DNA of 64,000 bases from Candidatus Calditenuaceae archaeon (GCA_025059595.1 JANXDI010000017.1:58709-122708), one strand, 5' to 3'. Shown: positions 1 through 12,282, counted from the first letter of the stretch. Notes: a model not told the origin generated them from the letters alone. Numbers and translations are program-made.

Positions 1-230
1 CCGAGGCCCATATGTAGGCTCGAGTGCCTCTTCACAAGTATGTGGAACCTCAAGCCCTGTGCCATGAGCCTAGCGAGGCTGAGGCCGAGCGAGAACATGA
101 GGAGGAGGGGTGAGATTTTGAGGAGTGTCGCGATGGGGATGTTGGTGAGCCAGATTATGAGTAGAGTTATGCCGAGGCTCACCACGAGCCCAGCAATAGA
201 CCTCCTCACTATACGGGCCGTCCTGCTCAT
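1..230 (-). CDS. Partial multi-TM membrane protein (UPF0104/AglD-like flippase-type N-terminus), runs off the window start
   Basis: Reverse strand from ATG at 230 reads MSRTARIVRRSIAGLVVSLGITLLIIWLTNIPIATLLKISPLLLMFSLGLSLARLMAQGLRFHILVKRHSS; ATGA overlap with the upstream methyltransferase stop. The + ORF 40..237 is its antisense shadow. Confidence 0.6.
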   Translation of the reverse strand, partial: MSRTARIVRRSIAGLVVSLGITLLIIWLTNIPIATLLKISPLLLMFSLGLSLARLMAQGLRFHILVKRHSSLHMGL

Positions 231-769
231 CTCCTAGCCACCAAGCAAATCGACTGCTGGAGGGGCATGAGTAGTCTGGAGCGGATTGGCCAGAAGATGT
301 GGAGGTGGAGCGGGATACGCCTCTCCACAGAAAGTCCGCTCTTCCTAAGAATCTCCTCCAAGCCTCGCCAGCTGAAGTGGTGGAGATGCGTCCTGTCGGC
401 GAAGCTATCGTAGAATCCGAAGCCAGTCGTGTTTGGCGTCGTGACTAGAAGCCTCCCTCCACGCCTAAGGACCCGCACACACTCCCTCAACGCGGCCTCA
501 ACGTCTCCGACATGTTCAAGGACATCAAGCATGAAGACGACTTCGAAGCAGCAGTCTCGGAAAGGCAGTCTCTCAGCGCTTGCCACCACGCTTGGCCTCA
601 TCGACAGGTTAACGTCGAGTCCCACATACTCCAATCCACCACAGTATCTCTCGTAGTGCCTGAGGCCGCAGCCAACCTCAAGAACCCTCCCCACACCCCT
701 AGTATGCTCTCCTACGAGCTCCGCCTTGTATTGACGGAACCGGTGAGGCTCAAGGGGGAGCAGCCGCAT
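227..769 (-). CDS. SAM-dependent methyltransferase, class I
   Basis: VLEVGCGLRHYERYCGGLEYVGLDVN, LDVLEHVGDVEAALRECVRVLRRGGRLLVTTPN motifs. Start moved in from 994 to an internal Met because the longer ORF overlaps rpiB. Confidence 0.8.
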   Translation of the reverse strand: MRLLPLEPHRFRQYKAELVGEHTRGVGRVLEVGCGLRHYERYCGGLEYVGLDVNLSMRPSVVASAERLPFRDCCFEVVFMLDVLEHVGDVEAALRECVRVLRRGGRLLVTTPNTTGFGFYDSFADRTHLHHFSWRGLEEILRKSGLSVERRIPLHLHIFWPIRSRLLMPLQQSICLVARR

Positions 770-864
770 ATGGCCGCGCACCAACTGAGGAGCGGACCAC
801 CATCCCGACTCGCGAAGGTTGGCTAAATCTTTTTGAGGAGAGGCCCGAAGTAGCTTTTCAGGAA

Positions 865-1308
865 ATGCAGAAGAGGGTCGTTGTCGGCTCAGACGATAAA
901 TATCCGGCGGCCGTAGAGGCGGCCAGGTATCTGGTTGAAAGAGGCTTTGAGGTTGTTGAGGTTGGCGCCCTGAAAAGTGGGCGGATTGAGCCATGGCCAG
1001 ATGTCGCGTTCGAGGTTGGGAAGATGGTTGCAGAGGGGAAGGCGGACTGGGGCGTCGTGGTCTGCTACACGGGAACGGGCGTCTCGATTGCGGCCAACAA
1101 GGTCAAAGGAGTGAGGGCGGCCCTCTGCGTCGACGCCCAGACAGCGCGTGGCGCCAAGCTCTGGAACGACGCGAATGTTCTAGCGATGAGTGGGAGACTG
1201 ACCACGCCTGAAATCGCACGCGAAATAATAGATTCCTGGCTAAACGTCGAAAAAATAGATGAGACTGAAAAAGCGAACATTGAGAGGCTTAAGAAGGCCG
1301 ACTCCTAG
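865..1308 (+). CDS. rpiB: RpiB/LacA/LacB-family sugar-phosphate isomerase
   Basis: GSDDKYPAAVEAARYLVERGFEVVEVG, CYTGTGVSIAANKVKGVRAALC, NDANVLAMSGR. Confidence 0.88.
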   Translation: MQKRVVVGSDDKYPAAVEAARYLVERGFEVVEVGALKSGRIEPWPDVAFEVGKMVAEGKADWGVVVCYTGTGVSIAANKVKGVRAALCVDAQTARGAKLWNDANVLAMSGRLTTPEIAREIIDSWLNVEKIDETEKANIERLKKADS

Positions 1309-1328
1309 CCTGCCTGATGAGGTCTATT

Positions 1329-1805
1329 TTAGAGACCGATTAACGAGTCCAGCGACAAGGCTCCTCCACCGATAATTAATAATAATATTGCTACCCCAAG
1401 TATCAATAGGTCGAATTCCCACCCACCAACGCCCGAGACAAATCCACGCATGACTCTTCTCGAATTTGCGACCATCTGACTCAGCATCTCTGGAGGCGGA
1501 ACAAACCTGCCCAGCACAGATATGTAGAGGATTATAGTCCCAACCATCTGTAACGCGAAGAGCAAGGAGACAAGCCTTGTTAGGAGGCCTGCAATCAAGA
1601 GGATTCCCCCGAAGAACTCAAGCAGTCCAACCAAGTCGAAGAGTATGGGGTGAATGCCCAGCTGGCTCATACCGGCCCTCATCTGAGCCCTAGCGGGTCC
1701 GACAATCTTCGGAATACCGTGGACAATCATAATCATGCCTAGGAACACCCTCACCACAAGTAGAGCGGCATCCGTGTATACTTCAAGGAACCCTAGGAAC
1801 ACCAA
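1329..1805 (-). CDS. DoxX family membrane protein
   Basis: VRVFLGMIMIVHGIPKI, LVGLLEFFGGILLIAGLLTRLVSLLFALQMVGTI; four hydrophobic segments. Confidence 0.8.
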   Translation of the reverse strand: MVFLGFLEVYTDAALLVVRVFLGMIMIVHGIPKIVGPARAQMRAGMSQLGIHPILFDLVGLLEFFGGILLIAGLLTRLVSLLFALQMVGTIILYISVLGRFVPPPEMLSQMVANSRRVMRGFVSGVGGWEFDLLILGVAILLLIIGGGALSLDSLIGL

Positions 1806-1868
1806 TTCAAGTGCTCACCTAGCGCTACTAAATGGCGAGATGCAAGTATTTTAGGTGGTAAGTGGCAG

Positions 1869-2312
1869 ATGCGCCACCAGATGGCTACATCGCGGTGCGG
1901 ACGTGGCCTCAGCAGAGACGATGAAGTAAAATTATGCCCGGTCGTAGCTGCCTCAAAGCTGCTGAGAAGCATCTGGTCGCTCATAGTTATCAGTTACCTT
2001 CAAAGTGGTCCTCAGAGCTTTAACGAGCTCTTAAGAGCCATTCCCGGCATTAACTCGAAAACGCTTTCAAGAACTCTGAAATCCTTACAGAAAGCGGGGC
2101 TCGTGAACAGGGAAGTGGTAAGCACTCAGCCTTTTGCGGTTAGATACTCGCTCACAGAGATGGCTGCTGACCTCGGGCCTCTGCTAAGGTATTTGAGGGA
2201 TTGGGGTGAGCGATGGCTCATAAGTCCGGGCGAGAGCAGCAAGGGCTCGTTGCCAAGTATGGGCCGAGGCTCGCGACAATTTGTTAAAGCGTCGAATTTT
2301 GAACCGCGTTAA
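1869..2312 (+). CDS. HxlR-family winged-helix transcriptional regulator
   Basis: CPVVAASKLLRSIWSLIVISYLQSGPQSFNELLRAIPGINSKTLSRTLKSLQKAGLVNREVVSTQPFAVRYSLTEMAADL; divergent from doxX. Confidence 0.85.
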   Translation: MRHQMATSRCGRGLSRDDEVKLCPVVAASKLLRSIWSLIVISYLQSGPQSFNELLRAIPGINSKTLSRTLKSLQKAGLVNREVVSTQPFAVRYSLTEMAADLGPLLRYLRDWGERWLISPGESSKGSLPSMGRGSRQFVKASNFEPR

Positions 2313-2346
2313 AAGGTTTATAATTCTTTACACGTGACTTTGCTCG

Positions 2347-2703
2347 ATGAGAATTATTGGTAAAGGGAGTGTCCAGGGTGAGGAGAGAACTGGCGGATTA
2401 TTCACAGGACCCGTAAACGTGGCTACGCTCATCAGCGAGGACATAGGCTCGAAGGAGTATTTCGCGGCTATCGTGACCTTCCGGCCGGGCTCTAGGACAA
2501 AGCTTCACACGCATGACCATGAGCAGATCCTCTTCGTCGTCAGGGGTCGCGGATATGTGGGAACTGAGAACGAGGAGTGGGAAGTCGGTGAGGGGGACAT
2601 TATACTGATACCGGCCGGCGAGAGGCACTGGCATGGAGCTGGGCCCAACTCAGAGTTTGCTCATCTCGCTATAATTAACTCTAAGACGGAGACGAAGTGG
2701 TAG
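2347..2703 (+). CDS. Cupin domain protein
   Basis: FRPGSRTKLHTHDHEQILFVVRGRGYVGTENEEWEVGEGDIILIPAGERHWHGA. Confidence 0.88.
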   Translation: MRIIGKGSVQGEERTGGLFTGPVNVATLISEDIGSKEYFAAIVTFRPGSRTKLHTHDHEQILFVVRGRGYVGTENEEWEVGEGDIILIPAGERHWHGAGPNSEFAHLAIINSKTETKW

Positions 2704-2731
2704 AAAAACTCGGCTAGAATTATGAATGATT

Positions 2732-5404
<2,673 letters not shown>

Positions 5405-5504
5405 ACGCGGCCCAGCCCAAATATATACATGAAGACGGCGGCGACGACAAGTTTTAGGAATCTACATTATCAATATAGCCTAAGTTGTATAAATTTTTAT
5501 ACAA

Positions 5505-6587
5505 TCACGCGCCGCGGGAGAGGAGCCTCTTCTTGAGGTCGTCGATGAAGATGTAATCTAGCACCGTTCCCTGGGCCTCCCTTATTCTCATGTGCTCGAC
5601 CAGTTTTTTCGCGAACCCTCCTGCGAGGCCGTCGGCTATTAGGGCCGCGCCTTGGGCGGCCTCTTTGGACTTGGCCTTGAAGCCTATGACCCTCTCGACT
5701 GGCGCTATGCGGCTGAGGCGTCTGGCCAGCTCGTTGTAGATTGGCTCGACTCTGCTCAGGCGGCCTGAAAGGAGCACCGCGTCTACCCTGCTCACGACTG
5801 GAGTGAGAGACCAGACATTCTTCTCGATGCCCTCCATGAAGGCTTCCCAAGCGAGTTTAACGGCGGCTTTTTCTTGAGCCATTTTGAAGAAATCTTCGGG
5901 CGTCAGCTCGGCACCTACTATGCTCTTGACACCCCCTCTGAACAGCATATCCTTCCGCATCGGGCCGAGGAGGTATGCGACCTCTCCGTCGAGGCCTCCG
6001 GCCGTTAGGAACCCGGGGCCTGCCCTCGTTCCACCTGCGCCGTCAACCACCACACCCTCATCTATCGCCATGACCGCGTTGTAGCCGTAGCCCACTTCAA
6101 CCACCAGTATCGATACATCCTCATAGGGGAGGCCATGCCTTGTGGAGTAGTCGTGAATAGCGAGAGCGGCGACGCAGAGCTTGTCCGCCGTCCCTAAGTC
6201 TATGGCGTTTACCTTCCTGTGAGGTGGGACGGTTGGGAGATGTATCACGCCGGGAATGAAGTAGATGTTGAGCCCCTGCCTCTGCAGCTCTTTGACCACT
6301 CTGCTCAACCCGACTAGGACTGGAATCTTAACGTCATCGGGTCTGACGAGCGTCATGAGAAATATGTCTTCATCGCTTATCTCCGAGATATGCTTTAGGG
6401 GGATTCCGTATCCCGAGGGGCCTACTATCAGGTCGAGGGGCCTAAGGCTTTTGAGTAGCTCCGCGAGGATGTTGGGGTTCGAGGCGACCTCGTCGGACGG
6501 TATCGAGGTGTCCACTAAGACGCGCCCATCCTCGAGACCGAAGACATCGAAGCTCCTAGTCCCGGGGTCGATTCCAACAACCCTCAA
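5505..6587 (-). CDS. DUF1464 family protein (ASKHA-fold, butyrate-kinase-like)
   Basis: MRVVGIDPGTRSFDVFGLEDG...NAIDLGTADKLCVAALAI; GAGGTRAGPG. Confidence 0.75.
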   Translation of the reverse strand: MRVVGIDPGTRSFDVFGLEDGRVLVDTSIPSDEVASNPNILAELLKSLRPLDLIVGPSGYGIPLKHISEISDEDIFLMTLVRPDDVKIPVLVGLSRVVKELQRQGLNIYFIPGVIHLPTVPPHRKVNAIDLGTADKLCVAALAIHDYSTRHGLPYEDVSILVVEVGYGYNAVMAIDEGVVVDGAGGTRAGPGFLTAGGLDGEVAYLLGPMRKDMLFRGGVKSIVGAELTPEDFFKMAQEKAAVKLAWEAFMEGIEKNVWSLTPVVSRVDAVLLSGRLSRVEPIYNELARRLSRIAPVERVIGFKAKSKEAAQGAALIADGLAGGFAKKLVEHMRIREAQGTVLDYIFIDDLKKRLLSRGA

Positions 6588-6715
6588 AAGTGCTCAGACT
6601 CAAGGAAGCCAAATGAATTATTTAGCTTAACGAGAGTTCACGGCCTTGCTGAGTGGTTGTAGTTAATCACCCTTTATTAAACTCCTGCTGCACGCGAAAT
6701 TTGGGTTAGGCCTAA

Positions 6716-7255
6716 ATGAACGGCTCGGGTCTCCGCTCACCACGGAGGGGGGAGATGGGTCTTCAGAGGGCCCTGCTAATCGTCGTCTCTGTAGTAGTTG
6801 TCGGTGCCTCCGTGACTGCGACGTTTATTCTACTGTCTGGATGGGGGGAGGGAGGAGTAGAGGTTCATGGAGCATTTTTTAGAAGGGGGACGATGGGGGG
6901 CGGAGTCTTCTTCATAATTCACAACCATGGCTTCAGAGAGGTATGCATCGTTGCCGCTTCTACTCTCGTTCCACCGGGGTTGGTGACTGAGCTACACCGC
7001 ACGGTCATAATTGAGGGTCAGGCCAAGATGCTGAGGGTGGATAAAATATGCGTTCCGCCGCGCGGCGAGGTCAGGGCGCTTGGAGTAGAAGGCGACGGCC
7101 ACCACATCATGATAATGTCGGAGATTCCAGAGAATGTAGACGTCATGAAGGTTAGACTGGTTCTGGATAATGGGGCCTTAGTGGACTTTGAGGCAAGGGA
7201 GCAGCTCATCGACATACCCACAGAGGGGTCCCATAAGGGGCACGGCGGCCATTAG
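6716..7255 (+). CDS. N-terminally anchored PCuAC-like copper chaperone
   Basis: N-terminal TM segment; ELHRTVIIEGQAKM (H-X10-M) followed by GHHIM; terminal HKGHGGH. Confidence 0.6.
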   Translation: MNGSGLRSPRRGEMGLQRALLIVVSVVVVGASVTATFILLSGWGEGGVEVHGAFFRRGTMGGGVFFIIHNHGFREVCIVAASTLVPPGLVTELHRTVIIEGQAKMLRVDKICVPPRGEVRALGVEGDGHHIMIMSEIPENVDVMKVRLVLDNGALVDFEAREQLIDIPTEGSHKGHGGH

Positions 7256-7314
7256 TCCGGCTGTTTGACGGGGCCGTTAAAGATTATTTTGCGGGGGAGA
7301 GATATCTAGAACCT

Positions 7315-7947
7315 ATGCAGGGGGAGGAGTTGGACGCCCTCCTGGCCGAGCTGAGGCAGCGTCCCCCAGAGCAGGTGGTGAAGCTCTGTCACGTCGTCCA
7401 CCTGCCGCCGAGGGAGGGAAAAGGGGACAGGTTCTTGATAAACGTCCTGAACGGGTCGTATGTCCTCGACTTAGCGACGGGAGCTGTCTCGGATGCGGTG
7501 ACTCACAAGGCCTCGCAGCCTAAGCTGGCTCAACTCCTCATAAAGTACCTCGCTAGGTTTCAGGGAGGTAAGCCGGGTGAGTGGATTCCATTGGAGAAGT
7601 TTCCGAGAGGTCAGGTCTACGCGGGCGAGATTATGAGGCGCGCGTACAGGCCTCTCATCGAGCAATTCGGCTACGACCCAGTCGGGTTCGACGCCTCCTG
7701 CAAAGCAATCGACGGCGAGAAGGAGAAGCTCGGCGGCCTCAGCTTCTCCTTCAGCCTCTTCCCCATGATAAGGCTTCTCCTCCAGCTCTGGGCAGGCGAT
7801 GAGAGGACATACAGGTCGCCGACAGCCAACATGATGTTCAGCAATTCATACCTCAACGTCTTCACCGCCGAGGAGGCGGTGGACTCCGCGGAGTTCTTGG
7901 TCTCGGAGCTCATCAAGATAAAGAAGAAGGGAGGTAAGACTTTCTAG
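7315..7947 (+). CDS. DUF3786-like protein
   Basis: Single long ORF; FLINVLNGSYVLDLATG, SFSLFPMIRLLLQLWAGDE; resembles DUF3786. Confidence 0.6.
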   Translation: MQGEELDALLAELRQRPPEQVVKLCHVVHLPPREGKGDRFLINVLNGSYVLDLATGAVSDAVTHKASQPKLAQLLIKYLARFQGGKPGEWIPLEKFPRGQVYAGEIMRRAYRPLIEQFGYDPVGFDASCKAIDGEKEKLGGLSFSFSLFPMIRLLLQLWAGDERTYRSPTANMMFSNSYLNVFTAEEAVDSAEFLVSELIKIKKKGGKTF

Positions 7948-8498
7948 CCGAGACCTCTTCCTCGCCAGATGTCCTCGGTAACACCCTCCTCCGCGTTCAC
8001 ATGTCTTGCTAGGTGGAAGAGCAGGGTTGAAAGCCGATTGAGGTATTTTAGTATAGCCGGGTTGACGGTCTCTCTGCTGCTCAGGGCTACGACTCTTCGC
8101 TCAGCCCTCCTCGCGACGGCCCGGGCTACGTGGAGCATGCTCCCGGGGAGCGAGCCGCCCGGGTAGATGAAGTGTCTGAGCTGCGGAAGCTGAGCTTCAA
8201 TCCTTCCGATATGCTCTTCGAGAAAAGCGACATCTTTCTCGCCGACGAGCTCTATTCCCAGTCTACTAGGGTCTATACTGGCCAGCTCGGCAGCCATCCT
8301 GAACAGGGCCTCCTGAATACTCCGCAGAATTGTGTCGACTTCCCTGTGCCTCTCCCCTAAGTGGGCTCTACAAAGCCCGATAACCGAGGATAGCTCGTCA
8401 ACCTCTCCATAGCACTCCACTCTCGGGTCGCTCTTCGAGACCCTCCAGCCTCCGAAGAGGCCTGTCTCACCCTCATCACCGCTCCCATACCTTCCCAA
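7944..8498 (-). CDS. Cob(I)alamin adenosyltransferase, PduO type
   Basis: GDEGETGLFGGWRVSKSDPRVECYGEVDELSSVIGLCRAH, FIYPGGSLPGSMLHVARAVARRAERRVVAL, LNRLSTLLFHLAR. Confidence 0.92.
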   Translation of the reverse strand: MGRYGSGDEGETGLFGGWRVSKSDPRVECYGEVDELSSVIGLCRAHLGERHREVDTILRSIQEALFRMAAELASIDPSRLGIELVGEKDVAFLEEHIGRIEAQLPQLRHFIYPGGSLPGSMLHVARAVARRAERRVVALSSRETVNPAILKYLNRLSTLLFHLARHVNAEEGVTEDIWRGRGLG

Positions 8499-8568
8499 GA
8501 GCGCTCAGAGAAAGCATGCGAAAACGGTATAAGAGCCTTAAATAATGCGGCTCTAATCGTTACTCTAC

Positions 8569-9882
8569 ATGAAGGAGGAAGGGCTCTTATACTTTAATAG
8601 AATCATGGAGGCTCTGAAAAAGCATCACGAGTTCTTCCAGACAGCCATACCCTTGATTGCGAGCGAGAATGTTCCAAGCCCCGCGGTGAGGGCGGCTCTT
8701 GCCAGCGATTTCGGGAACAGGTATGCGGAGGGTTATCCGGGTGAGAGGCTCTACGCGGGGTGTAGGTGGATTGATGAGGTTGAGCTATTGGGCGTGGAGC
8801 TGGCGAAGAAGATTTTCCGCGCTCCTTTCGCAGACCTCCGTCCAATATCAGGTGTGGTTGCAAACCTCGCGGCCTATACGGTCCTCGCAGAGCCGGGGGA
8901 TGTCATGGTAGCTCTCGCAATACCCCACGGAGGCCACATTAGCCACGGCAAAAAGTCGTGGAATGGGACCGCCGGAAGAGTTAGGGGCCTCGATGTCGTG
9001 AGATACGAGTTTGATTATGAGCGTTTCAACATAGATGTGGATGGGACTAGGAGGAGGCTTGAGAAGGATGGAGGTGTGAAGCCCAAAATCTTCATGCTCG
9101 GCGCGAGCGTCTTCCTTTTCCCTCACCCGGTTAGGGAGGTTGCTCAGCTGGCCGCTGAATACGGGGCTTCCGTGGTTTATGACGCCGCTCATGTTGCTGG
9201 GCTCATAGCTGGTGGAGTCTTTCAGGCCCCTTTGGACGAGGGCGCGGACGTGATGACGATGAGCACGCACAAGACTTTGGCCGGGCCTCAGCACGGTATG
9301 GTCGTGAGCACGGAGAAATACGCCGAGCAGCTCAAGGCCGTGATGTTCCCGCCGCTCCACAGCAACCACCACCTCCACGCCGTTGCAGGAGTCGCGATAG
9401 CCCTCGCCGAGGCTATGGCATTCTACCACGAGTACACTCGCGCGATAGTCAAGAACGCGAAGGCCTTGGCCGCGGCCCTACACGAGGAAGGCCTCTCACC
9501 TCTCTACGAGAAATACGGATACACCGAGTCTCACCAAGTCCTTGTTGACGTTAGCAGATTCATGGGTGGGAGGGACGCGGAGCTGAGGCTCGAGGAGGCG
9601 GGGATAGTCCTCAACCGCAACCTCATCCCAAAGGATTATGAGTTGAAGACGGACTACCGGAATCCTAGCGGAATCAGGATTGGTGTTCAGGAGGTCACGA
9701 GGCTGGGTATGGGGCCGAGCGAGATGAAGGAGATTGCACGGTTCATCTCGAGAGTTGTTGTGAGGGGCGAGGACTCCAAGAAGATTAGAAGGGAGGTCGC
9801 AGAGTTCAGAAAGAACTACACAAAGGTCCACTACGCATTCAGCAACGTTACAGAGGCCTATCATTTCATCGAGATAAAGTAG
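8569..9882 (+). CDS. glyA: Serine hydroxymethyltransferase
   Basis: LIASENVPSPAVRAALASDFGNRYAEGYPGERLYAG, STHKTLAGPQHGMVVS. Confidence 0.96.
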   Translation: MKEEGLLYFNRIMEALKKHHEFFQTAIPLIASENVPSPAVRAALASDFGNRYAEGYPGERLYAGCRWIDEVELLGVELAKKIFRAPFADLRPISGVVANLAAYTVLAEPGDVMVALAIPHGGHISHGKKSWNGTAGRVRGLDVVRYEFDYERFNIDVDGTRRRLEKDGGVKPKIFMLGASVFLFPHPVREVAQLAAEYGASVVYDAAHVAGLIAGGVFQAPLDEGADVMTMSTHKTLAGPQHGMVVSTEKYAEQLKAVMFPPLHSNHHLHAVAGVAIALAEAMAFYHEYTRAIVKNAKALAAALHEEGLSPLYEKYGYTESHQVLVDVSRFMGGRDAELRLEEAGIVLNRNLIPKDYELKTDYRNPSGIRIGVQEVTRLGMGPSEMKEIARFISRVVVRGEDSKKIRREVAEFRKNYTKVHYAFSNVTEAYHFIEIK

Positions 9883-9890
9883 GCTTCACT

Positions 9891-10571
9891 CTATCTCTTC
9901 GCAGCCAGTACCTCTACCCAAGGATTGTCTTTGAGGAAGGATGGAAGCGAGTCACTGTCATGACCCTGCCCCACTCTCGGAGCCGGCCTAGCGCGCTCCG
10001 CCACGGCGTGAAACTCAGCTTGCCGGGATCGCGGGGCCATTACCCCCCGCTGATCAATAATCCTCTCCAAGGCGTCAAGCCTAGCCGCCAAGAGCTCAAG
10101 CCCTTCAAGCCTCTCTAACTCCCTCTCGAGCCTCTCAATTCGCCTAAGCATCTCCTCGACAGTCATCCCATCAATTCCTCTCCGCTGGCTTTCCTCCTCG
10201 GCCCGCTCCTCGGGTTGAGCTGTGGTCTCGGCCCTCGCGTCGGCTCTCTGGCGCGGCTGGAGAACTTCGCGAACTCCACCCTCGTCGTAGATGATAAGGC
10301 CTACGCCGTATGTCCAGAAGTGGCTTTCGTCTATCCTTTTGGCTAGCTGGGAGGGTAAAGCGACGTAGGAGGCCCCGGTACTGTTGGCGTACTCTGTTGC
10401 ACCCATCACCGCCCATAGCAGCTCGTCAAGACCACCGTCGCGGGGAACAACCCAGACCGCGCCCCGTAACCCAGCCCGGCTCAACCAGACGACACCATCC
10501 ACGACCGAGACAGAGTAACCCTCGCCGCAGAAATGACCCACCACTTGGTCGAGCGGTGTCAGGGCGCGCAT
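9891..10571 (-). CDS. Hypothetical protein with C-terminal coiled coil
   Basis: Long ORF; helix-rich EEMLRRIERLERELERLEGLELLAARLDALERII. Confidence 0.6.
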   Translation of the reverse strand: MRALTPLDQVVGHFCGEGYSVSVVDGVVWLSRAGLRGAVWVVPRDGGLDELLWAVMGATEYANSTGASYVALPSQLAKRIDESHFWTYGVGLIIYDEGGVREVLQPRQRADARAETTAQPEERAEEESQRRGIDGMTVEEMLRRIERLERELERLEGLELLAARLDALERIIDQRGVMAPRSRQAEFHAVAERARPAPRVGQGHDSDSLPSFLKDNPWVEVLAAKR

Positions 10572-10721
10572 CCTCTCCCTCTGGCTTCTCGGCGCATCTC
10601 CGAGTCTCCCATCCGGGGTCTAAAAATGTTTGTCCAGACCTCGCCGAAAGATAATACTGGCTGGAATGTTGAGGTGTAGTCTATTTAAGCAGTCGCCACA
10701 TGTTGCTATGGTGGCAAGGGC

Positions 10722-11792
10722 TTGTCGATGCTCCGCTCCGAGAGGATGCTGGCGAAGTATCCGTTCATAACCGCAGCTAGGGACTACCTTTCGATGAGGG
10801 GAATCGCGGTCGATGAGCTGGGGTCTGTGAGGCATGGCCGCGATGTGGAGCGGGCTGTCGAGAGGATTACTGAGGCGGTGAGGAGGGGTGAGGAGGCAGA
10901 GATAGGGCTACAACCTGACGAGGAGGTTGAGGTTCTCAGCTTCGCCATCGCCCTACTGCTAGTGGCCTCAGTTGGTGATAACTGGCTTGCGCGGCGGTGG
11001 GCCTTGGCCGAGTCGCTGAGGTGTGGCCGGTTTCTCGAGGAGGAGAGGCCAGATGTCGTGGCGGAGCTTCTGAGGACTGAGCTGGGCATAAAGGTCGAGC
11101 CCTCACCTCCTGCCGAGTCCGAGTATGGAGCCTACAAGGTCCGCGTCCCACACTATCTCTCGCTGACCTCTCGGATAGACGCCCTCGAGTGGAAGCTTGT
11201 GAACAGGGTCGTTAGGCAGGGCTGGGTCTACGTAACACCGAGGGAGCTTGCGAGAATAGCGGTGGAGGCGATTCAGAAGAGGATACTGGGCCGATATGAG
11301 GAGGCACGTGGAATACCGCTTCCCGACTCCCTCTCGGAGGTCGGTAAGAGAATCCGTGGCATCCTCGCCGAGAAGAGGAGCTTCGAGGCCGTGGCCGGCC
11401 AAGTCAGCGAGAAATACTGGCCACCCTGCATGGCCAAGATAAAGAGCGAGCTCATAGCCGGGCTGGGGGTGGGCCACTTCGCAAACTTCGCACTAGCCGC
11501 CTTCATGATAACAGCCGGCTACACAACAGAACAAGTCATGGCCATGTATTCACAGAGAAGCGACTTCAATGAGAGAATCGCTCGTTATCAGACCGAGCAC
11601 ATAGCGGGGCAGAGGGGGAGCAGGGTCAGATACACTCCACCATCATGCAGCACCATGAAGACGCATGGACTATGCGTCGAGGACGGAAGACTCTGCCCAG
11701 GCATCAAGAATCCGATACAGTATTATCGCCGCGAGGCGAGGCGCGAGGCCCTCAAGCAGAGGAAAGAAAAGAGGAGCTCCTCGGAAGAGTAG
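10722..11792 (+). CDS. priL: DNA primase large subunit PriL
   Basis: ARDYLSMRGI; C-terminal Fe-S region PPCMAKIKSEL...RYTPPSCSTMKTHGLCVEDGRLCPGIKNPIQYYRR. Confidence 0.92.
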   Translation: MSMLRSERMLAKYPFITAARDYLSMRGIAVDELGSVRHGRDVERAVERITEAVRRGEEAEIGLQPDEEVEVLSFAIALLLVASVGDNWLARRWALAESLRCGRFLEEERPDVVAELLRTELGIKVEPSPPAESEYGAYKVRVPHYLSLTSRIDALEWKLVNRVVRQGWVYVTPRELARIAVEAIQKRILGRYEEARGIPLPDSLSEVGKRIRGILAEKRSFEAVAGQVSEKYWPPCMAKIKSELIAGLGVGHFANFALAAFMITAGYTTEQVMAMYSQRSDFNERIARYQTEHIAGQRGSRVRYTPPSCSTMKTHGLCVEDGRLCPGIKNPIQYYRREARREALKQRKEKRSSSEE

Positions 11793-11832
11793 GGGAGGTT
11801 TTTTAGCCGCATTCACTAGAGAAGTAATAGCC

Positions 11833-12234
11833 TTGGAGGACGAGGACATTACCCTCAAGCTCCTCAAGCTGAGGAAGTTGAGGATGCGGATGGCCCAGAT
11901 GGCTAAGGTCAGAGAGGCGCCGGAGCCGGAGGAGAAGCACGCGGCCGAGCCAGACCCAGTCGAGGAGCTGAAGAAGCATATCTCCGAGAGGGGAGACGAG
12001 GTCCTAAATGTCGCGTCCTCAGAGAACCCCGAGCTCGTGAAGAGAGTCTCAGCCGCTCTCCTCAAGGCAATAGCCGCCGGCAGGCTCGAGACACCGATAG
12101 ACGCTGGAGACCTTCTAACGCTCTTCAGGAGGCTTGGCCTGAAGGTTCCCGTGGAGTCAAGGGTGATGGTTCACAGGAAGGGCGAAACAAAGGACCTGAG
12201 AAAGGCGCTCGAGGAGAATTGGCGCGGAGCCTAG
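11833..12234 (+). CDS. Basic helical protein downstream of priL, possibly divergent PDCD5/TFAR19-like
   Basis: DEDITLKLLKLRKLRMRMAQM...ENPELVKRVSAALLKAIAAGRLETPIDAGDLLTLFRRLGLKV...VMVHRKGE; start inferred at TTG 11833 because the longer ORF overlaps priL. Confidence 0.5.
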   Translation: MEDEDITLKLLKLRKLRMRMAQMAKVREAPEPEEKHAAEPDPVEELKKHISERGDEVLNVASSENPELVKRVSAALLKAIAAGRLETPIDAGDLLTLFRRLGLKVPVESRVMVHRKGETKDLRKALEENWRGA

Positions 12235-12282
12235 CCGGTTGAAGGATTTGGTTTTTATCCAGTTAAGCTAGAGAGTAGTGGG

